64,000 bases of DNA from Salinivirga cyanobacteriivorans (GTDB lineage Bacteria; Bacteroidota; Bacteroidia; Bacteroidales; Salinivirgaceae). The position numbers were made by a program, and so were the translations under genes. The stretch covers positions 566,225-630,224 of the forward strand of contig NZ_CP013118.1 in the NCBI RefSeq assembly GCF_001443605.1. Direction: 5' to 3'. Position 1 is the first letter of the stretch. Each line of letters begins with the position of its first letter. Positions 17,332 to 25,064 of the stretch are shown here, piece by piece. The notes beneath the pieces were generated by a model, which saw only the letters and a program-made list of their open reading frames with translations, was not told where the DNA came from and made no database searches.

Positions 17332-18755
17332 TGATACGTAACTTTTTGAATTAAATGGTTAACTTGAATTACAATATCAGGGAAAATCTTTTTTAATTGA
17401 GAAGCCGTTTGCTCAGCGCAATATACACTTCTGTGCTGTCCCCCAGTACAGCCAAAACTAATTGATAAATAGTTAAAATCTTTATTTAAATATGTTTCGA
17501 TGTGTTTTGTACCAAATTCTATTGCATTTGCAATAAAAGCCTCAACTTCTTCATGTTTCTCCAGGTAATCTTTCACCTCCTTATCCATACCATTCATATT
17601 GGCATAATAAGGATCGCGTCCCGGGTTTGGCAGCATTCTGCAATCGAATACATAGCCACCTCCATGCCCGCTTGTATCAGGCGGCACACCGCCATCTAAA
17701 TATGAGAAGCTTTGTATTACCAACTTAAATTTTTCAGTTTGTTTATTTTCATATTCAGGAATACGTTCTACAAGTTCATGCAGGCACCTGCTAAGTTCAG
17801 GAACATGGTTTAACGCTGACAATGATGGTAAAATTGATTTTAAATTACGCAATGCCCTTCCAATTGAAGTTAGGAAATGTGTTTTACGCTGAAACAACCC
17901 TCTGAAACCATAGGCGCCTAAAACCTGCAGGGTTCTTAACAATGCATTTGGATAGTAGTAATCCATAAAACGTGCAGCATCAATATCGGTTTTTGATTCA
18001 AGTTCCGATAAATAATGCCTAAGGAGTTTATTCCTGTCATCTGGTGTTAAGTTGGCCTTGGCCTGATAAAGCAAAGAAGCCAAATCGTAGGCCAGCGGTC
18101 CCTTTCTTCCCCCCTGAAAGTCGATAAACCATGGCTCATCGTTTTTTAGGAGTATATTGCGACTCTGAAAATCGCGAAACATGAAATAATGCATTTCATC
18201 ATTGAGCAGTTGCCCGATAAAAGCATCAAAGTCTGTTTGTAGTTTTCGTTCGTTAAAAGTAATATCATGCAATTTCAAGAAATAGTATTTGAAATAATTC
18301 AAATCCCATTCAATGCTTTGCCTGTTGAATACCGGGAGCGGATAGTATTTACTGGAATCAATTAAACTCTGATTTATAGTCTGAAAATCGATGAGCGCTG
18401 AAAGTACTTTTTTATACTGATCGAGCAAATAATCATCTAAACTTTCAGTTTGACGGCCTGTAACCAGATCGTAAAGCATCTGATCGCCTAAATCGGTTTG
18501 AATATAATATTGCCGGGATTCATCAATTGCCAATACCTCTGGTACATTTAAACCTGCTTTACCAAAAACACCCGACAAATGAAAAAACGCCTCATTTTCA
18601 TCAATATCTGAATTCATGCAGCCGATTAACGACAGTTTTTTACTTTTTAACCTGTAATATTGTCTTCCAGAGCCACTTTTTTTGAAAAGTTTACTCACCT
18701 CAGGTACCTCTCCGGAAATATTCTGAAATAATTTTTCAAGCTTTGCTACATCCAT
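17325..18755 (-). CDS. AmgK-type sugar kinase fused to RapZ C-terminal domain
   Basis: The 476-residue protein has two parts. Residues 1-325 are an aminoglycoside-phosphotransferase fold with catalytic loop FRDFQSRN (Asp195, Asn200) and metal-binding FIDFQGG (Asp212), as in AmgK, which phosphorylates MurNAc or GlcNAc at C1. Residues 346-476 match the RapZ C-terminal domain: VIQSFSYLDGGVP, GHGGGYVFDCRMLPNP and ISFGCTGGQHRSV (432-444). In E. coli RapZ this domain binds glucosamine-6-phosphate and controls cell-wall precursor synthesis; the RapZ N-terminal nucleotide domain is absent here. It overlaps the MurU-like gene and shares its operon. The fusion suggests that amino-sugar phosphate levels gate the salvage kinase. 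That regulation is inference; the domain match is strong. Confidence 0.85.
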   Translation of the reverse strand: MDVAKLEKLFQNISGEVPEVSKLFKKSGSGRQYYRLKSKKLSLIGCMNSDIDENEAFFHLSGVFGKAGLNVPEVLAIDESRQYYIQTDLGDQMLYDLVTGRQTESLDDYLLDQYKKVLSALIDFQTINQSLIDSSKYYPLPVFNRQSIEWDLNYFKYYFLKLHDITFNERKLQTDFDAFIGQLLNDEMHYFMFRDFQSRNILLKNDEPWFIDFQGGRKGPLAYDLASLLYQAKANLTPDDRNKLLRHYLSELESKTDIDAARFMDYYYPNALLRTLQVLGAYGFRGLFQRKTHFLTSIGRALRNLKSILPSLSALNHVPELSRCLHELVERIPEYENKQTEKFKLVIQSFSYLDGGVPPDTSGHGGGYVFDCRMLPNPGRDPYYANMNGMDKEVKDYLEKHEEVEAFIANAIEFGTKHIETYLNKDFNYLSISFGCTGGQHRSVYCAEQTASQLKKIFPDIVIQVNHLIQKVTYQC

Positions 18756-18922
18756 TAGTAGAAATTATAGAATTAAAATTTTCGAGGCCTAAATTAGTTA
18801 TACTTAAGCAGACTTCCATGAACGAACAAAAAAACTATTGCGGTTAAGGCTTATCAGCATACGGAATTGAAGTTGCGAAAATGATTTAAACCGTAAAATA
18901 TGGGGCATTAAAAAAGGGATGC

Positions 18923-18930
18923 TATTTTTG
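18923..18930 (+). promoter_or_regulatory. -7 element upstream of prdX
   Basis: TATTTTTG fits TAnnTTTG. No clear TTTG lies 19-21 bp upstream. Transcription would start only a few bases before the ATG at 18943, so the mRNA may be nearly leaderless. Confidence 0.45.
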
Positions 18931-18942
18931 CACTAAAAAATA

Positions 18943-19437
18943 ATGATTGGACAACCTGCCATTTACGAAAAACTCAAGCAACTTAATATTAGTTTCGATT
19001 ATTATGAGCATCCACCACTAAATACAATCGAAGATGCACGAAAGCATAAATCCTGGATGGATGCAACATTTTGTAAAAACCTGTTTTTCAGAAACCATAA
19101 AGGTAAAAAGCACTATTTAGTGATTTTACACCATGCCTACCAACTTGATATTCATGATCTTGAAAAAAGACTAAAGCAGGGAAAACTAAGCTTTGCCTCA
19201 GAATGGCGCATGGAAAAATACCTTGGAATAAAGCCAGGCTCTGTATCTCCATTCGGACTAATAAACGATAAGGAAAATCACGTACATGTATTTTTCGACC
19301 AAAATCTTCAAAAAGCAGAAAAATTAAGCTTTCATCCGAACGATAACAGAGCCACACTGAACATAAAATATGATGATTTTATGCGATATATGGACGATTC
19401 GCAAAACGCTTATGAGTTTCTCACGCTTTACGACTGA
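18943..19437 (+). CDS. prdX: prolyl-tRNA deacylase (PrdX/ProXp, YbaK-like)
   Basis: The 164-residue protein hydrolyses mischarged Ala-tRNA(Pro) or a related mischarged tRNA, correcting errors of ProRS in trans. Family features are visible: YEHPPLNTIEDA near residues 21-32, the lysine/Asn segment FCKNLFFRN (about 42-50), PGSVSPFGL (about 99-107) and FHPNDNRAT (about 128-136). The 3' end overlaps the end of the HIT gene by ten bases on the other strand. A -7 element is present at 18923. The tRNA specificity (ProXp-ala versus another branch) cannot be decided here. Confidence 0.9.
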   Translation: MIGQPAIYEKLKQLNISFDYYEHPPLNTIEDARKHKSWMDATFCKNLFFRNHKGKKHYLVILHHAYQLDIHDLEKRLKQGKLSFASEWRMEKYLGIKPGSVSPFGLINDKENHVHVFFDQNLQKAEKLSFHPNDNRATLNIKYDDFMRYMDDSQNAYEFLTLYD

Positions 19438-19922
19438 AAATCATTACTATTTGATATAGCTGCAGACTTAAGCTTTTCTGTAATATGTAAAAGTTCCTTT
19501 TCGGTATGCTGTGGCCGGGAGAAACTATCAATTAGCTTTTCTTTAGAAGCCTGCAGTTTCGGATACCAGTCTCCGGGCTCAGGCAGGTCCCCTTCAGTTC
19601 TTGGAATGATGTGCAAATGCAAATGCTCAATGGTTTGCCCGGCAGGTTGCCCATCCTGCAATGTCCAGTTAAACCCCTCATTGGGAAACAACTTTTTAAT
19701 AATGTGATTTACTTTTCGAGTAAATACCATGATGTGTTCCAGTTCAGTAATCGTTAAATCATCAAGTGCAGCAACATGTCTGGCAGGCACAACTAATGTG
19801 TGCCCCGGTAAGATGGGTGCACGGTTATAAATTGCCCTGAAATATTCGCTGGCAAAAAACACTAAGGGGTGATCAGCATTCAGGCAAAAGGGACAGCCAG
19901 TTATATGTTGTATTTCAGACAT
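19428..19922 (-). CDS. HIT-family nucleotide hydrolase/transferase
   Basis: The 164-residue protein carries the histidine-triad motif HLHLH (residues 100-104, HIIPR follows) in which the middle His is the nucleophile. It opens with a CPFC pair (residues 10-13) that could bind zinc, as in some HIT proteins. HIT enzymes hydrolyse nucleotidyl bonds such as adenosine phosphoramidates or dinucleoside polyphosphates. The gene is two bases after the nitroreductase gene and overlaps prdX at its 3' end. Confidence 0.88.
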   Translation of the reverse strand: MSEIQHITGCPFCLNADHPLVFFASEYFRAIYNRAPILPGHTLVVPARHVAALDDLTITELEHIMVFTRKVNHIIKKLFPNEGFNWTLQDGQPAGQTIEHLHLHIIPRTEGDLPEPGDWYPKLQASKEKLIDSFSRPQHTEKELLHITEKLKSAAISNSNDFQS

Positions 19923-19924
19923 AC

Positions 19925-20440
19925 TTAACCTACATGTATGATATTAGCATAAATATTTTTTTGGCCGCCGTTAATATTTTCCGCAGGGTAACCAACGGCC
20001 AATAACGAAGTTATTCTCATTTTATCCTCAATCTGCAGCAGGCTGCGTATAAAATCTTCAGAGGTTGTTTTGTCGTTGTAAAAACGGTTATGAATTTGTA
20101 CCCAGCAACTGCCCAGTCCAAGGTTGGTAACCTCCAACATTGCATAAGTTGTAGCAATACTGGTATCTTCAATCCATACATCTGAGATTTCGGGATCGGC
20201 AGCAAAAACAATAACAAATGGAGCTTTTTCCAGAAACGTCGCACCATGTGGTTTACTTTGTGCCAACTGACTTATTATAACCGGATCTTTTACAAAATAA
20301 AACAGACAGGGAAATTGGGCTTTTGAAGAAGGAGCATACCTTAATGCTTCTTTCAGTGCCTCAATCTTAATTTGTTCTATTGGTTGATTAGTAAAGTTCC
20401 TTACACTTTGACGTTGTCTAAAAACATCATTTAAATCCAT
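19925..20440 (-). CDS. nitroreductase-family flavoprotein
   Basis: The 171-residue protein shows the nitroreductase opening DLNDVFRQRQSVRNFTNQPI and the 'RYAPSSKAQFPCLFYFV' segment with FMN contacts, then 'LEVTNLGLGSCWVQIHNRF' and a C-terminal 'LLAVGYPAEN' typical of NfsA/NfsB-like short members. These use NAD(P)H and FMN to reduce nitro groups, quinones or other electron acceptors. The natural substrate is unknown. It lies 12 bases after the histidine kinase gene and directly before the HIT gene, so the three are probably one transcript. Confidence 0.9.
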   Translation of the reverse strand: MDLNDVFRQRQSVRNFTNQPIEQIKIEALKEALRYAPSSKAQFPCLFYFVKDPVIISQLAQSKPHGATFLEKAPFVIVFAADPEISDVWIEDTSIATTYAMLEVTNLGLGSCWVQIHNRFYNDKTTSEDFIRSLLQIEDKMRITSLLAVGYPAENINGGQKNIYANIIHVG

Positions 20441-20452
20441 ATGCTGGCTTAC

Positions 20453-23116
20453 TTAATTTTCTTTGTGCATGTATTTATCAATCATAGCTAAAAGCTTTTT
20501 TCGTTTAATAGGCTTAGCTATAAAATCGTTACACCCTGCATCTAATGATTTAACCACATCGTTATAATTGGCATAAGCTGTTTGAGCTATAATGGGCAAA
20601 TCAGCATCTTCCTGTCTGATTCTTTGCGTAGCTTCATACCCGTCCATTCTGGGAAGCTGTATATCCATCAAAATAATATCAAGATCCTCATCTTCATTAA
20701 TTTCAAGCGCTTCTATTCCATCATAAGCTCTAAAAATACGATAGTTACGGGGTTTAAGAATTTCTTTCAATAATTGATAATTGGTATCATCATCTTCAAC
20801 TATGAGTACATTATAAATATCTTCTTCTTTTTCTTCAATGGCTTTCTCGAATTGGGGGTCGCCTTCCCATTGATGTGGCAATGTAAAATAAAATGATGTG
20901 CCCTTACCAATTTCCGATTCTACCCAAATTTCTCCTCCAAGTAATGTGACCAATTGCTTAGATATTGCCAACCCCAGGCCGGACCCCTGATATTGGCGGC
21001 TTGTATGCTCTTCCACCTGTCTGAAACGATCAAAAATATAGGTTAATTTTTCATCGGTCATGCCAACGCCGGTATCAGTCACAAAAAACCGTACAAAATC
21101 TTTATCATGAATGGTTATGCCATATCTAATTGTCCCCTCGCTGGTGAATTTAATACTGTTACTGATTAAATTGGTCATAATTTGTTTAAGGCGCATGGGG
21201 TCGGTTACAATAGCAATATTTTCTGCGGGCAAATCATAGTTAAGCTCAACTTTATTTGATTTATTTGCATTTTTTAGTGCCTCAAGCTGCACATGGTAAA
21301 GGTCATTAAAAAGCGTTTTCAGATCAATTTCTGTCTTATCTATTTTTAACTCACCCGCTTCAATTTTCGATATATCAATAATGTCATCGATAAGCTTTAA
21401 CAGATGCGTGGAATTTGAATTAATTAGTTCCACATACTCTTCCCTTGTGTCTTTGTCAACATCATCTTCGTTCAATAAATCGGTAAATCCGATAATGGCA
21501 TTCATTGGTGTGCGAATTTCATGGCTCATATTTGCCAAAAAAGCGCTTTTAAGTCTATCTGCCTCAATAGCTTTTTCTTTGGCGTCAACCAAATCGAGCT
21601 CTGCTTTTTTTCGTTTCGATATATCTCTTGTAACGCCGTTCATGCCTACAAACTGGCTCTGTTTATCGAACATTGGCCGTGCAATTATTTCCACCCACAC
21701 ATAAGAGCCATCTTTGCATTTGGCTTTTGTTTCAAAAATATAAGATTGTTTAATTTGCTGTATGTTTTCGGTTTTTAGCCCCTGTGATATATGAGATATC
21801 ATTTCATTTAACGCACTTAAACCGTCTTCGTCATACGTATCTTTGTATTCCAACTGAAGATACTCTTCAACAGTATAACCAAACATTTTTTGCACGCTGG
21901 GCGAAATATATTCTGTTCCAAAATCACTGTTTAATATCCAAATAATATCTGAAAGGTTGTTTATTATTAACCGGTACCGGTTTTTTAACTGTGCCAGCTC
22001 AAGTTCTGTTTGTTTTAGAGTAGTTTCATCAGAACATATGGCTAAAGCTGTATCCATTACTCCCTCAACAAAAGTCTCCGGAATTACAACGCAATTTAAA
22101 TACTTTTGACCTTCACTTGATGCTATATTGATCTCAAATTCCTCACGTTCCCGTTGCGAAAAAATATTTATTATTTTATTCTTCACATTAGCATAAACCT
22201 CTTCTGAAAAACCAAATTCAGACAGTGGATTATTAATGAGCTCATCTGCAGCTTTATCCAACAACCTTGCCCCTTCGGGGTTTATATACATACATTGTAA
22301 TTCACGGTTAAAAAGCGCAATTATACCATGTGAGTTTTCAGCCAGAGATTTAAACTCCTGCTCTTTTTGTTTTACAATATTTTCAGCAATTTTTCTCTGT
22401 GTGATATCCTGGGTAACCACATATTGAATTACCGATCTGCTGGTTTTCCTTTGAGAATAGCTATTGTGGATGAACTTCCGTTCTCCCTGTTTGGTTACAA
22501 TCCAAAAATCCAGAATATGTTTCTGATCCGGATTTTTCTGCATTTCTTCCAGCATATTTTTCACTCTGTTCTTCTCTTCAGGTGCGGCAAGAGACTCCAC
22601 ACTCTCCAGCAAGGTATTAATATCGGCAGCGCTAAAACCGGTTATTTCTTCCATTGCCTTATTGGTATAAACAATTTGCCGGTCTTCCAGAATAGCCAAT
22701 CCTTCATGCAAATGCGAAGCCATGCGGTAAAAGCGATCTACATCTTCGGCACTTTCTTTAGTATTAAGGTTTAACCCTGTAAATACCATCTCAACAATTC
22801 GCTCTTCATTATTCCCTGAAATGTCAATCGCTACACTCAACTTAACTATACTTTCACGGCCGGTAATAAATGCTATTTGGATTGTACTTGCCTGGTTCTT
22901 GGCAGCTTTATGAATCTCGTCCAACGACTTATTCAATGAAATATCGCATATATCGCAAATGGTTCGTGACAAAAGATCCTGTGGTTCATATTGCAACACC
23001 TCTTGCGCTCTGGCATTTGAATATAAAATATTTCCGGGTATTCCTTCTTTATCGAGTTGATAAACCAGCACTGGTTCATCCAGGTAATCGAAATATCCCT
23101 TAGGTTTGTAGGCCAT
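20453..23116 (-). CDS. cytosolic hybrid sensor histidine kinase with several PAS domains
   Basis: The 887-residue protein has no membrane span. Four PAS-type domains fill residues 1-500, with a PAC segment ending in 'VTRDISKRKKAE'. The HisKA box is NMSHEIRTPMN with phosphorylated His532. ATPase G boxes DTGVGM (681-686) and GSGLGL (711-716) are present. The C-terminal receiver (770-885) has Asp818 (LMDIQLPRMDG) and Lys869 (IAKPI). It probably senses a cytoplasmic redox, gas or metabolic cue. No separate output regulator is next to it, so its target is elsewhere. It precedes a nitroreductase and HIT gene. Confidence 0.93.
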   Translation of the reverse strand: MAYKPKGYFDYLDEPVLVYQLDKEGIPGNILYSNARAQEVLQYEPQDLLSRTICDICDISLNKSLDEIHKAAKNQASTIQIAFITGRESIVKLSVAIDISGNNEERIVEMVFTGLNLNTKESAEDVDRFYRMASHLHEGLAILEDRQIVYTNKAMEEITGFSAADINTLLESVESLAAPEEKNRVKNMLEEMQKNPDQKHILDFWIVTKQGERKFIHNSYSQRKTSRSVIQYVVTQDITQRKIAENIVKQKEQEFKSLAENSHGIIALFNRELQCMYINPEGARLLDKAADELINNPLSEFGFSEEVYANVKNKIINIFSQREREEFEINIASSEGQKYLNCVVIPETFVEGVMDTALAICSDETTLKQTELELAQLKNRYRLIINNLSDIIWILNSDFGTEYISPSVQKMFGYTVEEYLQLEYKDTYDEDGLSALNEMISHISQGLKTENIQQIKQSYIFETKAKCKDGSYVWVEIIARPMFDKQSQFVGMNGVTRDISKRKKAELDLVDAKEKAIEADRLKSAFLANMSHEIRTPMNAIIGFTDLLNEDDVDKDTREEYVELINSNSTHLLKLIDDIIDISKIEAGELKIDKTEIDLKTLFNDLYHVQLEALKNANKSNKVELNYDLPAENIAIVTDPMRLKQIMTNLISNSIKFTSEGTIRYGITIHDKDFVRFFVTDTGVGMTDEKLTYIFDRFRQVEEHTSRQYQGSGLGLAISKQLVTLLGGEIWVESEIGKGTSFYFTLPHQWEGDPQFEKAIEEKEEDIYNVLIVEDDDTNYQLLKEILKPRNYRIFRAYDGIEALEINEDEDLDIILMDIQLPRMDGYEATQRIRQEDADLPIIAQTAYANYNDVVKSLDAGCNDFIAKPIKRKKLLAMIDKYMHKEN

Positions 23117-23278
23117 TTAATCTATTGGTTTTTAGTTGTTTGGTAGCATAATCATAAAATCATTTTTATAACAAATTTCTATTTCGGGACATTCATTAGC
23201 AATATTTTATGTGAACCACCATCTAATTAGCAGAAAGATAATATTTAAATTTTGAAGTTCAAAACCTAAATCTTAAGG

Positions 23279-24313
23279 TCAATCCAAAAACAACTTAATT
23301 TCCTGCTTGCCTTGCGCATCGTAATAAGCCCTGTACATACCTGTTGTATTAAAAACTGCAGTGACATTGCCAAATGCATCAACACCTATAATGCCACCAT
23401 ATCCTCCAAGTTGTTCGAGTTGCTTATTTATAACCTCATGCGCAGCACCTTCAAGGCTCACTTCTTCATACCTCATAAGCGCAGATATCTCATGGGCTAC
23501 ACCCAAACGGATAAAATACTCACCCCATCCTGTTGCAGAAATAGCACATGTTTGATTATCGGCCCACGTGCCTGCTCCAATAATTGGTGAATCGCCTATG
23601 CGTCCGTATCGTTTATTGTTCATTCCGCCGGTACTGGTTCCCGCTGCAAGATTGCCGTGGGTATCTAAAACTGCACAGCCCACTGTTCCATGTTTATCAA
23701 TAGATACTTTAAGCCGTTTCTGTGATTTTTCAGTTATAAAGTAGCTATTATCCACCTGTTTCAAACCCACTGTACGACTAAAAGCCTCGGCACCACGGCC
23801 AGACAGCAGCACATGTACACTACTGTCCATCACCATACGAGCAGCTGATATAGGATTACGAATGGTCCTTACGCCTGCAACGGCTCCTGCATTTCGATCA
23901 TAACCACGCATAATAGATGCATCGAGTTCAGCATGCCCCTCATGGGTAAGTACAGCCCCTTTTCCCGCGTTGAAAAGCGAATCATCTTCCAGCATATTAA
24001 TTACATTTTCAACTACATAAACTGCTTCTTTGCCAGATGAGAGCATCGATTTCCCGGATTCCAGTGCCTCAAACAAGGCTTTTTTATAAGCCAGTTTTTC
24101 TGCTTCAGATAAATCATCTGCAGTAAAATTACCTGCTCCACCATGAATAATTATGGCATAATCTCCGCGTAACGTATCTTTTTGGGTTTGTGCAGGAGGT
24201 TCTTGCAATAACTGACTATCATTTTTGGCCATTTTGATCACTGGAATCAGCAATAATGGGATAGCAAAAACAAGCAGAATAAACAGATAGGGTCGAACTT
24301 TGGTAGTATCCAT
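23279..24313 (-). CDS. isoaspartyl peptidase/L-asparaginase (Ntn hydrolase)
   Basis: The 344-residue precursor would split itself before Thr210, in HGTVGCAVLD, giving alpha and beta subunits. The early IIHGGAGN and the later GRIGDSPIIGAGTWAD segments are those of IaaA-type beta-aspartyl peptidases, which release L-aspartate from isoaspartyl peptides and hydrolyse asparagine. A membrane anchor or uncleaved signal (residues 7-28) suggests export to the periplasm. The gene stands apart from its neighbours, with about 160 bp before it and 120 bp after it. Confidence 0.92.
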   Translation of the reverse strand: MDTTKVRPYLFILLVFAIPLLLIPVIKMAKNDSQLLQEPPAQTQKDTLRGDYAIIIHGGAGNFTADDLSEAEKLAYKKALFEALESGKSMLSSGKEAVYVVENVINMLEDDSLFNAGKGAVLTHEGHAELDASIMRGYDRNAGAVAGVRTIRNPISAARMVMDSSVHVLLSGRGAEAFSRTVGLKQVDNSYFITEKSQKRLKVSIDKHGTVGCAVLDTHGNLAAGTSTGGMNNKRYGRIGDSPIIGAGTWADNQTCAISATGWGEYFIRLGVAHEISALMRYEEVSLEGAAHEVINKQLEQLGGYGGIIGVDAFGNVTAVFNTTGMYRAYYDAQGKQEIKLFLD

Positions 24314-24430
24314 GATTAATTAATTAAAATATTTACAATAAGGCACCGAAATTTATAAAAGCAATGCCTACACAAATATAATTAAAAGACAATGGAAAAG
24401 CTGTACACAATGCAATGATAGTTTACATTA

Positions 24431-25048
24431 TTAGAAGTTCATACCGAGCGATACTGAGACAGGAGAAATTTGAACATCAAAATTATGCTGTTCCAACCAC
24501 ATGGAAATTTTATTTTGATTTATTGAATATAAAACGATATCGAAAGCCAGGAGAAAACTACCTTGCAATATAATTGAATTACCATAACCCTTTAGTCGAT
24601 TACTAAACTTTGACACCTGCTTACTTCGTTCCCTAAGGTAAAAACCAGACATCACATAGCCCACGTCAAGTCCGGCATTAAGTAGTAATATTTTTTCGAA
24701 ATTCTGATGATCTGAAAGTGTTTCGATCAACCCGATCCCTCCTGCAGTTGTATTTTGTGCATCGTAATAGCCTAATCCGGCGATTCCCAAATTAACAATA
24801 TTCCAAAACACATTCATTTCATGAAAACGGTAATTCACCCCTCGCGTTTGGGTCAACATAAAGCCACTTACGGCCATATTGGTCAAGGCCCATCCACCAA
24901 GTACCTGCATTCCGCTTTTCTTAAATTGCAGATGCTCTTTATTTATCTGTAAAAGTATGCTATCGGTTTGCGAAAATATTGGTGAATAGGCACAAAGCAA
25001 CAATACAACTAAAAACAATTTATATGTTATACTGCTGCTTTGTTTCAT
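24431..25048 (-). CDS. unknown envelope protein with signal peptide
   Basis: A 205-residue protein starting with a signal peptide (cleavage near IFSQ|TD). Several segments (about 48-65, 83-98, 120-135 and 155-172) are moderately hydrophobic with glycine, so it may sit in a membrane or form a small barrel. It reminds me of a Bacteroidota-only family (DUF6992), but I cannot confirm that. It lies 16 bases after the dehydrogenase E1 gene and may be co-transcribed, though a direct metabolic link is unlikely. No catalytic motif is visible. Confidence 0.65.
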   Translation of the reverse strand: MKQSSSITYKLFLVVLLLCAYSPIFSQTDSILLQINKEHLQFKKSGMQVLGGWALTNMAVSGFMLTQTRGVNYRFHEMNVFWNIVNLGIAGLGYYDAQNTTAGGIGLIETLSDHQNFEKILLLNAGLDVGYVMSGFYLRERSKQVSKFSNRLKGYGNSIILQGSFLLAFDIVLYSINQNKISMWLEQHNFDVQISPVSVSLGMNF

Positions 25049-25064
25049 TATTTCGGGATTTTGT

